Assembly (NCBI GenBank): GCA_029237695.1
Contig: CM055272.1
Span: 18,216,042 to 18,280,041, forward strand
Source: Conchocele bisecta
Lineage: Eukaryota; Mollusca; Bivalvia; Lucinida; Thyasiridae
Direction of reading: 5' to 3'
DNA length: 64,000 bases
Shown: in pieces, positions 31,348 through 41,960 of the stretch
Numbering within the stretch: position 1 is the stretch's first letter
Layout of the letters: every line of letters begins with the position of its first letter
The notes under the pieces: generated by a model
The model's input: the letters and a program-made list of their open reading frames with translations, nothing else
The model's database searches: none
What the model was told of the DNA's origin: nothing
Program-made: the position numbers and the translations under genes

Positions 31348-31702
31348 CACAGGTGATTGATTTTGTTTGTTTGTTTGGGTTTAACGGGCTATCAACAGCT
31401 AAGGTCATTGAAGGCCGGGTCAATGGGTTTAGTACTAAATCCCATATATTACCTGTACAAGTACATGTTCAAGTACATGTACAAATAGGGGGAAAATCCC
31501 AAAATCAGAACTGAATATTTACAATAAAAATACTATATATTCAGCCATGATATCAGAATAATCATGATCTGATGTCAGGTCCTCACCACACCAGAATCAC
31601 TTGGCCCAATCCCAAAAGCAATAGGATCAGTAATAATCTTACTACTTTTATAATGGGCAATTACCCAATTCAACTCCCAGGTAATAAAAGAGCCAAAGAT
31701 AA

Positions 31703-34700
31703 CAAGAGTTGTCAGAAGACAACGAAGCTCGCCTGTTGGCAGCCTTCACTCAAACTTGGCACAGTTGTATAAAAAACAGGAATATTATATAAATTGACCT
31801 TGGGTTAAGGGGTGTGCGGTGGACCTTGACATTGAGGTCAGTGGTGGAAGGTGGGTCATGGATTTGCTATAGCATGATAAAGCATATTAATATGAATGCA
31901 TGTATGAAATATCAATGTGCTCCCTGAAAACAGAAGTTATACAAAATTTAACCCAACGTTAAGTTTATGAATGCACTAAGTTGGTGATTTTCTACAGCAA
32001 GATAGCTATTCACATGAGGAATGCATGTATGAATGTGCTAAGTTTATGTGACCTTGACCTTGGGGAAAGGGGTGGGGGGATCATGGATTTGCTGTAGCAC
32101 AATAGAGGATCATCAGATATCAGATGAATGCATGCATGAAATATCAAGGTGTTCCCTGTAAAGAAAAAGAAGTTATAACAAGAGGGCCATGATGGCCGGG
32201 CCCTAATTCGCTCACCTGACTCCATGAACACCAGAGGAGAATGTGACATTGAGTTCATGTGTTAAAAAATTGTGATATTTTTAGATGGTGGTTATCTTGG
32301 ATTAAGCGAGGACTCCCATTCTACCAAATCTGAAAATGCTTCACCCAAGGATCTTAACTTACTATGAAGTTTGGCCAGCATCGGCCATGTGGTTCCTGAG
32401 AAAAAGACATTAAAAATCTTGAATAAATGGACCTTTTGGCAGCCATCATGGATGACATAATCATCCGATTCCGACAAATCGATACCTTATCGATACCTTC
32501 AATTTGATATATGACATGACCATATTCGGTCAAAAATAATATTTGACACCAATTTGACCCTACGGGCTACGCCCATTTTTGACCCCGGGGTCACCATTTT
32601 AACAACTTTGAAAGAGCATTGTACATCGATCATTCCTACCAAGTTTCGTCGAAATCCGGCTGGCGGTTCATGAGAAGAAGATTTTTTAAGAATTTGTGCT
32701 ATATTTAGACGGTGGCCATCTTGGATTAGCGATGACCTCCGTTTTAACAAATCTGAAAAGGCTTCACCCATGGACCATAACTGTGAAGTTTGGCCACCAT
32801 GGGCCAAGCGGTTCGTGTGAAGAAGAATTTTGAAATCTGTAATAAAAGAACAACCTTTTGACCTTTCGGCTGCCATCTTGGATGACATGACCATCCAATT
32901 TCGAAAAATAATGTACCAGAGCGATCGCCTCTTTGATACCTTCGATTTGATATAGACATGACCATATTCGGTCAAAAATAAAATTTGACCCCAATTTGAC
33001 CCCACGGGCCACACCCATTTTTGACCCCTGGGTAACCATTTTAACAACTTTGAAAGAGCATTGTACATCGATCATTCCTACCAAGTTTTGTTGAAATCCG
33101 GCAGGCGGTTCAGAAGAGGATTTTTTAAGAATTTATGCTATTTTTAGACAGTGGCCATCTTGGATTAGCGATGACCTCCATTTTAACAAATCTGAAAAGG
33201 CTTCACCCATGGACCATAACTTTTAAGTTTGGCTACCATGGGCCAAGCAGTTCATGTGAAGAAGAATTTTGAAATCTCTAATAAAAGAACGACCTTTTGA
33301 TCTTTCGGCGGCCATCTTGGATGACATAACCATCCGATTTCGACAAAAAATGCACCAGAGTGACCGCCTCGTTGATACCTTCGATTTGATATATGACATG
33401 ACCATATTCGGTCAAAAATATAATTTGACCCCAATTTGATCACATGGGCCACGCCCATTTTTTACCCCGGGGTCACCATTTTAACCACTTTGAAAGAGCA
33501 TTGTACATCGATCATTCCTACCAAGTTTTGTCGAAATCTGGTTGGCGGTTCTTGAGAAGAAGATTTTTGAAGAATTTGTGCTATTTTTAGACAGCGGCCA
33601 TATTGGGATTACATAATGACGTCATTTTAACAATTTTGTAATGACCCTAACTAAGGACCATGACCATGAACTTTGGTGACTATAGGCCCAATGGTTACCG
33701 AGGAGAAGACGTTTAAAAATGTTCACGGACGACGGACGGACACATTGCGGTAACAATAGCTCACATGAGCTAAAAAGACATTTACTCCAACGTTAAGTTT
33801 ATGATGTTGATCTGTAAAGAAACAGAAGTTACACAACATTTACGCCAACATTAAGTTTATGAACATGCTAAATATGCATGTATGAAACATCAAGGCGTTC
33901 TATGAAAGGAAACAGATGTTGTAAGACATTTACCCCAACGTTAAGTTTATGAATGAGCTAAGTTTGTGACCTTGACCTTGGGAAAAAGGGGTGGGTTTCA
34001 TGGATTTGCTATAGCACGATTAGAAGTATCTTCAGATGCATGCATGTATGAAATAGGAAGGCGGTTTTCCCTTGTTAAAATAAAACCGAAGTTACAACAT
34101 TTACCCCAACATTAACTTTATGAACATGCCAAGTTTGTGACCTTGACCTTGGGGTAAGGGTTGGGTGGTGGGGTGGGTGTGCATTTGCTACAGCATGATA
34201 GAGGGTCATCTGAGGAATGCATGTATGAAATATCAAGGCATTCCATGAAAGGAAACAGATGTTATTATAACATCTGTTTCCTTTCATGGAACGCCTTGAT
34301 ATTTCATACATTGATAAACTTAACGTTGGGGTAAATGTCTTATAACTTATAAGACATTTACCCCAACGTTAAGTTTATGAATGTGCTAAGTTTGTGACCT
34401 TGACCTTGGGGAAAGGGGTGGGTCATGGATTTGCTATAGCACGATAGAGTATCATCAGATGAATGCATGTATGAAATATGAAGGCGTTCCCTGTAAATAA
34501 ACAGAAGTTACACAACATTTACCCCAACGTTAAGTTTATGAACATGCTAAGTTTGTGACCTTCACCTTGGAGTAAGGGTTGGGTGGTGGGTCGTGCATTT
34601 GCTACAGCATGATAAAGGGTCATCTGAGGAATGCATGTATGAAATATCAAGGCGTTCCATGAAAGGAAACAGATGATGTGGATTTGCTACAGCATGATAG

Positions 34701-35473
34701 AGGGTCATCTGAGGTTATAAGACATTTACCCCAACGTTAAGTTTATGAATGTGCTAAGTTTGTGACCTTGACCTTGGGGTAAGGGATGGGCGGTGGGTCA
34801 TGGACTTGCTATAGCACAATAACAGAGTATGATCAGATGAATGCATGTATGAAATATCAAGGCGTTCCATGAAAGGAAACATATGTTATAAGACATTAAC
34901 CCCAACGTTAAGTTTATGAATGTTCTAAGTTTGTGACCTTGACCTTGGGGTAACGGGTGGGCGGTGGGTCATGGATTTGCTATAGCACGATAGAGTATCA
35001 TCAGATCAATGTATATACATGTATGAAACATCAAGGCGTTCTATGAAAGGAAACATGAATGTGCTAAGTTTGTGACCTTGATCTTGGGGAAAGGGGTGGG
35101 TCATGGATTTGCTATAGCACGATAGAGTATCATCAGATGAATGCATGTATGAAATATGAAGGCGTTCCCTGTAAATAAACAGAAGTTACACAACATTTAC
35201 CCCAACATTAACTTTATGAACATGCTAAGTTTGTGACCTTGACCTTGGGGTAAGGGTTGGGTGGTGGGTCGTGCATTTGCTACAGCATGATAGAGGGTCA
35301 TCTGAGGAATGCATGTATGAAATATCAAGGCATTCCATGAAAGGAAACGGATGTTATTATAACATCTGTTTCCTTTCATGGAACGCCTTGATATTTCATA
35401 CATTGATAAACTTAACGTTGGGGTAAATGTCTTATAACTTGTAAGACATTTACCCCAACGTTAAGTTTGTGGA

Positions 35474-35505
<32 letters not shown>

Positions 35506-35551
35506 GGGTATGCCATAAGCTCCTCTGCACTTCGTGCAGGCGAGCTAAAAA
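31703..35551 (+). mobile_element. Outer pearl/HINE-like element with tandem core
   Basis: Starts acaagagttgtcagaagaca and ends with a microsatellite (gacgccgac)n at 35472-35505, a hairpin ctgcacttcgtgcag, then gcgagcta. Between them is a core of about ten 160-170-bp units (ccccaacgttaagtttatga, gtgaccttgaccttgggg, atggatttgctatagcac, gatgaatgcatgtatgaaat). Two inverted inserts (34265-34350, 35357-35440) show that a block of about 1.1 kb was itself duplicated. Hairpin plus CTAR-like end and tandem core fit Helitron-related HINE/pearl elements of bivalves; that placement is inference. Confidence 0.72.
32176..33776 (+). mobile_element. Inner pearl/HINE-like element
   Basis: Starts aacaagagggccatgatggc and ends cacatgagctaaa after acggacgacggacggac. 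The core is about three units of roughly 440 bp (gtggccatcttggattagcg, cttcacccatggaccataac, catgaccatattcggtcaaa, ccccgggg tcaccatttta). Removing it restores the outer element's gttataagacatttac. Long open frames across the units are a product of the repeat. Confidence 0.75.
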
Positions 35552-35640
35552 TGTACCTGGGTGCCAAATTATGCAAATCATGATTCCTATAAGGAGGAAC
35601 CCCTACCATTAATTTACGCCGTCACGTTCGCCCGACCAAC

Positions 35641-36239
35641 CACCCACACAGCTGATTGAACTCTCCACCCGCATATCCCCATTAGATTGGTCCATCTGCT
35701 TCGACAATACTGCGTATATTATAAATACAATGTAATGGATATAGTATAGTGGGTGGGCAGTGGAGTTCATAAAAAATAGCTGAACATTTCATGTTTTGAA
35801 GAATAGCACACCAACTCATACACCAACTCATAATAGTGAAGGCATAATTATACACAACAAAGTGGAGACACTGATCAGATTGTGTAGATGCACATGGTAG
35901 CCTGGGCTACACAGCAGTGTAACTCCATGTTTCTGTGCATGAATTGTTGTTGCTGCTGTAAAATTCCCGCGCTTAATTTCCACGAAACGCTTTCCACTCT
36001 AATTAATATTAGTCTAACTCTATGTATCATCTGTGAAGTTGATCATTTTATGTTTTGAAGATGTTTTGCATCATTATACGAGTTAGAATTAGTGGAGTAT
36101 GTTCATTTGCTATGTTTAAATTAAGCAACGCGACATCAAACGGACAAACACCGCCAAGTCTAATATCAAGGATGCCGTAAAGGAAATTCACTCGTGGTTC
36201 TCCAAGAACCAACTTATAAGACTGACAGGTCCAATGTAT
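35641..36239. other. Intergenic, nothing secure
   Basis: A short stretch (36128-36240) is open in a protein-like way on both strands (plus: NIKDAVKEIHSWFSKNQLIR), too short and ambiguous to call. Confidence 0.3.
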
Positions 36240-36495
36240 TAACCCTTTCACCCCTACGTAACTGGAATGGAATTTGATATGATAATGTTGCAACCAATCC
36301 AATGTCACAAAATTATTTTCAGACAAGTCCAATTATGGAAAGAGGGTGTTTTTGTTCTCAAAAATATGAAAATTAGTTTATTTGCAAAAAGTGCAGATCC
36401 TAATGAGACGGCTCGTCACGAGCCGTCTCATCTGGATCTACACTGTTTGCCAAAACTACTACCGGGTATACAGACCTATGGTGTTGAAACGGTTA
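36240..36495 (+). mobile_element. E-family element
   Basis: TTAA-ccctttcacccctacg to gttgaaacgg-TTAA. Centre gatgagacggctcgtcacga / gagccgtctcatctggatct. It lies just downstream of the GOLGA7 exon. Confidence 0.78.
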
Positions 36496-36536
36496 ATGAC
36501 AATTCTAACAGAGACAATGTGTTACTGAAAGGATAC

Positions 36537-36638
36537 GACTCGAAGCCCGCGCTCGACGGGATCCACCAGCATGAGGCCTCGGGGCACAAACACGTTCGTA
36601 TTCTGGTCGTCGATATAGTGACGGATCTTCTTCAGCAT
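36537..36638 (-). CDS. GOLGA7: Golgin subfamily A member 7 homologue, one internal exon
   Basis: Golgin A7 (GCP16) is a small palmitoylated Golgi protein that partners a DHHC palmitoyltransferase for Ras (family knowledge). This exon is exactly 34 codons, MLKKIRHYIDDQNTNVFVPR then GLMLVDPVERGLRV, between an acceptor (gatcgacag) and a donor (gtatcc), phase 0 at both ends. The PRGLMLVDPVERGLRV block is the most conserved part of the family (APQGLLLTDPIERGLRVIE in the human protein). The preceding cysteine-rich exon and the short C-terminal exon were not found in the window; the former should lie at higher coordinates. An intronless copy is unlikely because both splice sites are present. Confidence 0.85.
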
Positions 36639-36867
36639 CTGTCGATCATCAATAGGTCATGGGATGTTATTGATTGATTCAAAGGGAGATAACTGGCTAC
36701 GATCCCTAATAGACAACTGGTTTTGAATATGTGACAAATATTTGAAACAGATTAGTAAAAATAATTTAATTGAAGACTTGTATCATATTTCTTCAACTGT
36801 CCCTGAAAATACGAAACAGGGTGTAATACTGAAACATAGGCAATGTTAGGGACGCGATGATTGATTG
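36639..36867. other. Probable GOLGA7 intron sequence
   Basis: Nothing recognised between the exon and the next J repeat. Confidence 0.35.
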
Positions 36868-37160
36868 ATGTTTAACGGCCTATCAACAGTCAGCTAAGGT
36901 CATTTAAGGCCGGGCCAACGGGTTCAATGCCTTATGTAACCTGCTGCATTGGGGGGAAAATCCCAAAATCAGAACTGACTATTTACTTCGAGATACATAT
37001 ATATTCAGCCCTGAAATTAGGTCCATACCACACCGAAGTCACTTGGCCCCTTCCACTAAAAGTAATACTCACATAAGGGGTTTATAACCAGATTCGACAG
37101 TCATATACATAAATGCAAAGACGTACATGAGGGCCGAACCAGGTATCCGGTCGGGATTTC
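36868..37160 (-). mobile_element. J-family SINE-like repeat
   Basis: gtttaacggcctatcaacag, gctaaggtcatttaaggccg, ggcattggggggaaaatccc-type body, ttcagccctgaaattaggtc, gagggccgaaccaggtatcc. Complete tail end; right end faded. Confidence 0.68.
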
Positions 37161-37489
37161 AGTACGACATGGATAACATTAGTCTATGATACGGAGGACA
37201 ACAAAATGAGAACTTTATATAGTAAAATATTTCAATTCCCATATGGCTTTTGTGCATGTGAAACTATTTTTTACTCGTCCAGTGATGATTTCAACTTGGC
37301 CATTGGCAACTAAGACTACCAAAACACACATTTATGTTTTGCAATTAGACAATACCACATTAATGTGACACACAGTGGTAAAATAAGGGATTATTAAAGA
37401 TTCATGAATTCTAGAACCTTATTTAATTAACTAGAAATGCAAAATGGCAATAAAATGAAGATTTCAACTTGCAAAGCTGAGCAAGTTGC
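37161..37489. other. Intergenic or intron, nothing recognised
   Basis: No exon or repeat identified. Confidence 0.35.
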
Positions 37490-37495
37490 TTGTAT

Positions 37496-37882
37496 CAGAG
37501 CTCCAGATAAGCCGCGTATTTGCTTAAATAACCAATTAAAATTGTCAAGAGCCCAATTAAAATCAGAAGTAACGAGTATCAAAAAGCAATGCAAATTTTG
37601 TGGTACCTTTATCATGCTGCAGAAAACAGTAAACAGACCACAAATATAGCATATATTTCTTATCTTCCATGAAAACACATTTTTGTATTTCATTCGAATT
37701 GTCTCCAAGAAGACAATTCTAATGAAATGCTAAGACATTTATTCAATAACTGCTGTCTGTTGATGTTTAAACAGTAAAATAAATGTGATTTTATCTTACC
37801 CAATTAAAATTTTAAATTCCCAATTGCCTCAGAAATTATGGCGTGACAATACGCAATTACTAATTCCTTATCTGCAGCCCTG
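37496..37882 (+). mobile_element. A-family element with perfect 6-bp duplication
   Basis: cagagctccagataag to cttatctgcagccctg. Flanks ttgtat at 37490-37495 and 37883-37888 are identical. The right arm lacks the cattttgaagcaaac segment. Confidence 0.88.
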
Positions 37883-37900
37883 TTGTATATTTGTGGATGA

Positions 37901-38128
37901 GTGACTAGAGAAATTGGGCTTATGGGATTTATGTCCAGTGTAGCTCCTGGTCAAATAACACACTCCTGTAGCCTGATGACGATCTATATTTCTTGTTCCA
38001 AGCATCACAGGGTTTTTATTGATGGAGTGGTGAACAGTGCAGATCCTGATCAGACTGTGCGGATGCACAGGCTGATCTGGATCTACACTGCCGCAAACCC
38101 ATCAGCCCCATTTCTCCAGTCACAGCAA
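37901..38128 (+). mobile_element. D-family element
   Basis: gtgactagagaaattgggct to tttctccagtcacag. Landmarks: cacactcctgtagcctgatg, gatggagtggtgaacagtgc, tgatcagactgtgcggatgc / gcacaggctgatctgga. Confidence 0.82.
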
Positions 38129-38246
38129 CATGAATCTAGGTTGTCGCCAAAATGAACTGTTATCATGAAAGAAAGATCTTCATTCAAGTTCATGGCTACA
38201 ATACCTTTACTGAAAAAATCAGATTAGTGTGATTATTTCTCCATAA

Positions 38247-38320
38247 AAGTAAATGTTGTTACCACTCATTTGAACCGTCTCATCGAGACGGTTCATATGA
38301 ATGGTAACAACATATACTTT
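38247..38320. repeat. L-family hairpin, copy 2
   Basis: gtaaatgttgttaccactca .. gaaccgtctc-atc-gagacggttc .. atgaatggtaacaacatata; two mismatches in the stem compared with the copy at 24882. Confidence 0.85.
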
Positions 38321-38530
38321 TGAAGAGAAATAAATAAAATATTGAAAGAAAATCCACAAATTGTATCCAATACATATTCACACTATCATCGCGAACCATG
38401 ACAACAGTTACATAATTTGATTTTCCATTTGCTCAAATATTCGTCAAATAATTTCTGAATTTTCAATAGCCAACATGTCCATCTGGGTAGCCAAACTGGC
38501 TACTGCGGCCACCAGTAGCACCAGCCTAGA

Positions 38531-38566
38531 TATGTGGCTGTGACTGGAGAAATGGGGTTTATGGGC
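38531..38566 (+). mobile_element. D-family left end, cut by the gap
   Basis: tatgtggctgtgactggaga and aatggggtttatgggc, then N. The remainder is unsequenced. Confidence 0.7.
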
Positions 38567-39066
38567 NNNNNNNNNNNNNNNNNNNNNNNNNNNNNNNNNN
38601 NNNNNNNNNNNNNNNNNNNNNNNNNNNNNNNNNNNNNNNNNNNNNNNNNNNNNNNNNNNNNNNNNNNNNNNNNNNNNNNNNNNNNNNNNNNNNNNNNNNN
38701 NNNNNNNNNNNNNNNNNNNNNNNNNNNNNNNNNNNNNNNNNNNNNNNNNNNNNNNNNNNNNNNNNNNNNNNNNNNNNNNNNNNNNNNNNNNNNNNNNNNN
38801 NNNNNNNNNNNNNNNNNNNNNNNNNNNNNNNNNNNNNNNNNNNNNNNNNNNNNNNNNNNNNNNNNNNNNNNNNNNNNNNNNNNNNNNNNNNNNNNNNNNN
38901 NNNNNNNNNNNNNNNNNNNNNNNNNNNNNNNNNNNNNNNNNNNNNNNNNNNNNNNNNNNNNNNNNNNNNNNNNNNNNNNNNNNNNNNNNNNNNNNNNNNN
39001 NNNNNNNNNNNNNNNNNNNNNNNNNNNNNNNNNNNNNNNNNNNNNNNNNNNNNNNNNNNNNNNNNN
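38567..39066. other. Assembly gap of 500 N
   Basis: Exactly 500 N, so the length is likely a placeholder. A D end stands at the left and the right arm of an L hairpin at the right; inverted repeats here may have stopped the assembly. Confidence 0.98.
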
Positions 39067-39105
39067 ACGAGACGGTTCAAACTGAGTGGTAACAACATAC
39101 ACTTT
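39067..39105. repeat. L-family right arm at the gap edge
   Basis: acgagacggttcaaactgag then tggtaacaacatacacttt equals the right arm of the hairpin at 24882; its left arm must be in the gap. Confidence 0.8.
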
Positions 39106-39199
39106 GTGCGAGAAATCAGAAAAACAATTAGACTTTTCTTTGTGAAAAATGGGGCAAAATCTAAACTCGGCAAATTTAGAGTGAACGTGCGCCTGACAA

Positions 39200-39697
39200 A
39201 CCATCGCCTGCGTTAATCTTGCCCAGTAGCGGATTTCATCAAAATTACAAAGTATACTTATCTAGCAAAGTATACTTTGAGGGAGTAATCATTTATTTTC
39301 CCCGAAATGCATTATTTCACATAGAACTAACGACTGCATATATTTGATGATTAAAAGTATGCAGAATTATTATACTGAATTTATTACATTATCACAGCCA
39401 AAATGGCTGTGATAATGTAATAAATTCAGTATAATAAAAATTAATAAATTTATCCTAAAATTGAAAATTTCTCCCTCAAAGTATATTTTGCTAAAAAAGT
39501 ATACTTTGCAATGTTGATGAAATAGGCTACAGATGTCAACGTTTCTGAACATCTATTGTCAATCTCAACTCACACTCTAGCAGTTTGACATGTAACATAG
39601 CTCAGGCTCAGCCAATCAAGCTGCTTGCCTTCAAGCACAATATTGAAGTATTTATAATAAAGAAGCATTGGCAAGATTAGCGCAGGTGGTGGGGGTA
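39200..39697. mobile_element. K-family element interrupted by N
   Basis: ccatcgcctgcgttaatctt at the left and ggcaagattagcgcaggtgg at the right form inverted repeats. gatgtcaacgtttctgaaca and tcaggctcagccaatcaagc are K interior. N (39228-39529) splits the left portion after cttgccca. Confidence 0.78.
39228..39529. mobile_element. N-family foldback with a 34-bp perfect core
   Basis: Outer ends agcggatttcatc / gatgaaataggct; shared interior tactttgagggagtaatcat and gaaaatttctccctcaaag. The core ttattatactgaatttatta to ..tcacagcca pairs perfectly with its complement across aaa (about 39368-39438). This core is longer than in the copy at 20791. Confidence 0.86.
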
Positions 39698-39874
39698 ATT
39701 ATTGCTCAGCAAATAATTGGTGGAAATTGTCGTAGAATATGGCATGAATTCCATTTGATCAGCTTGTACATACATTTCATGTTCCTTTCATCTGCTAGAA
39801 TAATAACAGTAATTATCTCATACATATACGTGGAGGAAATAAAGCTTATATATTAAACGGTACTTTGGTTCTCA

Positions 39875-39985
39875 GATATCGCCGCGTCAGGGAAATCCCT
39901 GTGCGTCGAGCATTGTATCGTCATGTAATCGTACTGTACATTCGACACATGATCCAACAATAAAAAACACTACCATGCGAAAGTA
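39875..39985 (-). repeat. S repeat, copy 2
   Basis: cgccgcgtcagggaaatccc, gtgcgtcgagcattgtatcg, cacatgatccaacaataaaa and cactaccatgcgaa are the reverse complement of the repeat at 28082, diverged. Confidence 0.6.
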
Positions 39986-40000
39986 TGTTAAATCCCATCA

Positions 40001-40105
40001 TACAGTTGGGTCAGCGTGTAACGTGCACAAACGAACGAACACGACAGGTTGGTTCCAACCTGTCGTGTTCGTTCGTGTGTGCACTTACACGCTGAGCCCA
40101 CTGTA
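40001..40105. mobile_element. P-family hairpin MITE
   Basis: TA-cagttgggtcagcgtg .. cgaacgaacacgacaggttg-gttc-caacctgtcgtgttcgttcg .. gctgagcccactg-TA. TA flanks and CAGT ends fit a Tc1/mariner-type MITE. Second copy at 41494. Confidence 0.88.
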
Positions 40106-40173
40106 GCTGGCGCAACACTGGTGAGTTTTCACGTCTAATGATAGTAGTGTAACTTTTTGAACATATATGCATC

Positions 40174-40355
40174 TGGGGCCCGTTTCACTAAACTTCGTAC
40201 GACTGAAATGTTCATAAGTGCAAATTTAGGATCGTCTGGGAATTTAAATTGATGGATTTACATGTATTGAGTATGTTTACAAGAAATTTACAGACTATCA
40301 TAATTTTGCACTTACGAACATTTTAGTCGTACGAAGTTTAGTGAAACGGCCCCTG
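40174..40355. mobile_element. R-family foldback element
   Basis: ggggcccgtttcactaaact, tcgtacgactgaaatgttc at the left, with gaacattttagtcgtacgaa and gtttagtgaaacggcccc at the right; the inner arms share gcaaatttaggat and tttgcac. Second copy at 51371. Confidence 0.86.
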
Positions 40356-40362
40356 GTGACTT

Positions 40363-41495
40363 AAAGGTACATGCCCACTCAGTAGGCACAACGTGTTTTT
40401 ATAGGAATTAAATAAGTGTATAATTGTAACACTATTCCACCAGTTCTAAAATTACGTGTGCCCGCTATACAGATATACTCATTTAAATGTAGTAATATTT
40501 GTTTTATTGATAGTGACTCGCACTGGTATCAGGCTATTTTATATGCAAATGAGGCATGATATTTTTTAATTATTTGTACTAATTAAATGTGTCACCTGAA
40601 CACATAATATTTTAGACAGATTATACAGTACGATCATTGTGCATTGTAGAGCCCACTGTTGTAACCCCCAGCTATTGTAACCCGGTGACAATAGCTGGGG
40701 GTTACAATAGCTGGTGATGCACGCGCCCACTGTTGTAAACCCCCAGCTATTGTAACCCCATATATTAATCACGGGATATATAACGTTAGTTTGGTGTGGG
40801 AGGGGTAAAACCCGAAACCAAAGTCTGTGTATGCACAGCCGGACGTTCCAAGTTCGATACCGATTATCTCCCCTTGAAATATAAATATATTGAAACACAA
40901 ATAAGATTGCCTATAAGTATGGGTGACAATAGCTGGGTGTTACAATAGCTGGTGATGCACGCGCCCACTGTTGTAAACCCCCAGCTATTGTCACCCATAC
41001 TTATAGGCAATCTTATTTGTGTTTCAATATATTTATATTTCAAGGGGAGATAATCGGTATCGAACTTGGAACGTCCGGCTGTGCATACACAGACTTTGGT
41101 TTCGGGTTTTACCCCTCCCACACCAAACTCACGTTATATATCCCGTGATTAATATATGGGGTTACAATAGCTGGGGGTTTACAACAGTGGGCGCGTGCAT
41201 CACCAGCTATTGTAACCCCCAGCTATTGTCACCGGGTTACAATAGCTGGGGGTTTACAACAGTGGGCTCTACAGTGCATTAAACAATAAATACACAGAAT
41301 AAATATTTAACATTCCGTTGACATTTTAAGGAAACACGATTATCGCTCCTGATATGAAAGTGGAAATTTACGTCTGATATAAAATGTATAATAATGCCAA
41401 TCAATACGTGGGGTAATGGTGAATGAATGTTTAGTTTGCCAGAAAATGTATCAGATTATGTCTCTGATATAAATAACATTTTGAGTGGGCATGTA
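40363..41495 (+). mobile_element. G-family element interrupted by palindrome X
   Basis: ttaaaggtacatgcccactc at the left, through gactcgcactggtatcaggc to cgatcattgtgcatt; after X it resumes with aaacaataaatacacagaat, acattccgttgacattttaa, ending gagtgggcatgta. A P hairpin then occupies its right terminus. Confidence 0.84.
40646..41273. mobile_element. X: 628-bp near-perfect palindrome
   Basis: Outer ends gtagagcccactgttgtaa and ttacaacagtgggctctac, flanked by gtgcatt at 40639-40645 and 41274-41280. The arms read in parallel through cacgggatatataacgtta, gtgtgggaggggtaaaaccc, gcacagccggacgttccaag and ggcaatcttatttgtg in inverse. A short unit (ccccagctattgtaac / gttacaatagctgggg) is repeated at the ends and at the centre. 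The only interarm differences I see are a few single-base changes and one short stretch near the outer end. Encoded protein: none. Confidence 0.9.
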
Positions 41496-41597
41496 CAGTT
41501 GGGTCAGCGTGTAAGTGCACACACGAACGAACACGACAGGTTGGAACCAACCTGTCGTGTTCGTTCGTGTGTGCACTTACAGGCTGACCCCACTGTA
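41494..41597. mobile_element. P-family hairpin inserted in the G terminus
   Basis: TA-cagttgggtcagcgtg .. caggttgg-aa-ccaacctg .. ggctgaccccactg-TA. The G end around it reads gggcatg-TA and then cctctaa, showing a TA duplication. Confidence 0.88.
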
Positions 41598-41958
41598 CCT
41601 CTAAACAATTGAGAGACGAACATCTAAGACAAAAAAAACAATAATTATATTTAAAAAGTCCGCCCTCCCGCTTCACATTTGGCAAACACTGTGTCTAAGA
41701 GCCAATGTACTATTTATCGGCTTAGATACATATGGGCCGCGCTCTGTGAAAACCAGCCTTAATAACAAAATGTTCGATTTGCACTTTTTTACATTTTTTG
41801 ATGGGGACGCCTTTCAAAAACAATATTCTGAAAAGAACATGCGTATATGTTTCATATTTTTTGTTTTATCTCACTTTTTTTAGCACCATGTGAATCACGC
41901 AACGAAAAAAATGTAACGTCATCGAGAAAATGACGTTATTGAAACGCCGACGTTTGTA
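41598..41958. other. Flank of the Tc1 element, nothing recognised
   Basis: No repeat or exon identified. Confidence 0.35.
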
Positions 41959-41960
41959 TA

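Larger units (their letters stand above)
31360..35640 (-). mobile_element. J-family repeat split by a 3.85-kb insertion
   Basis: Left part: (GTTT)n, ggtttaacgggctatcaaca, ggtcattgaaggccgggtca, then the body up to aaaagagccaaagata (31702). Right part resumes at aaaatgtacctgggtgcc (35548) and runs to cgcccgacc. Uninterrupted J copies at 2021 and 22510 read gagccaaagataaaaacgta, which shows exactly where the insertion occurred. Confidence 0.8.

Noticed and set aside
32499..33068. 189-codon open frame on the minus strand
   Set aside because: It runs through the ~440-bp tandem units of the inner pearl/HINE-like element, and the same peptide blocks recur in other frames; no known domain.
36128..36240. 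Short exon (NIKDAVKEIHSWFSKNQLIR on plus; LVLGEPRVNFLYGILDI on minus)
   Set aside because: Protein-like on both strands, only ~35 codons, no decisive splice sites.
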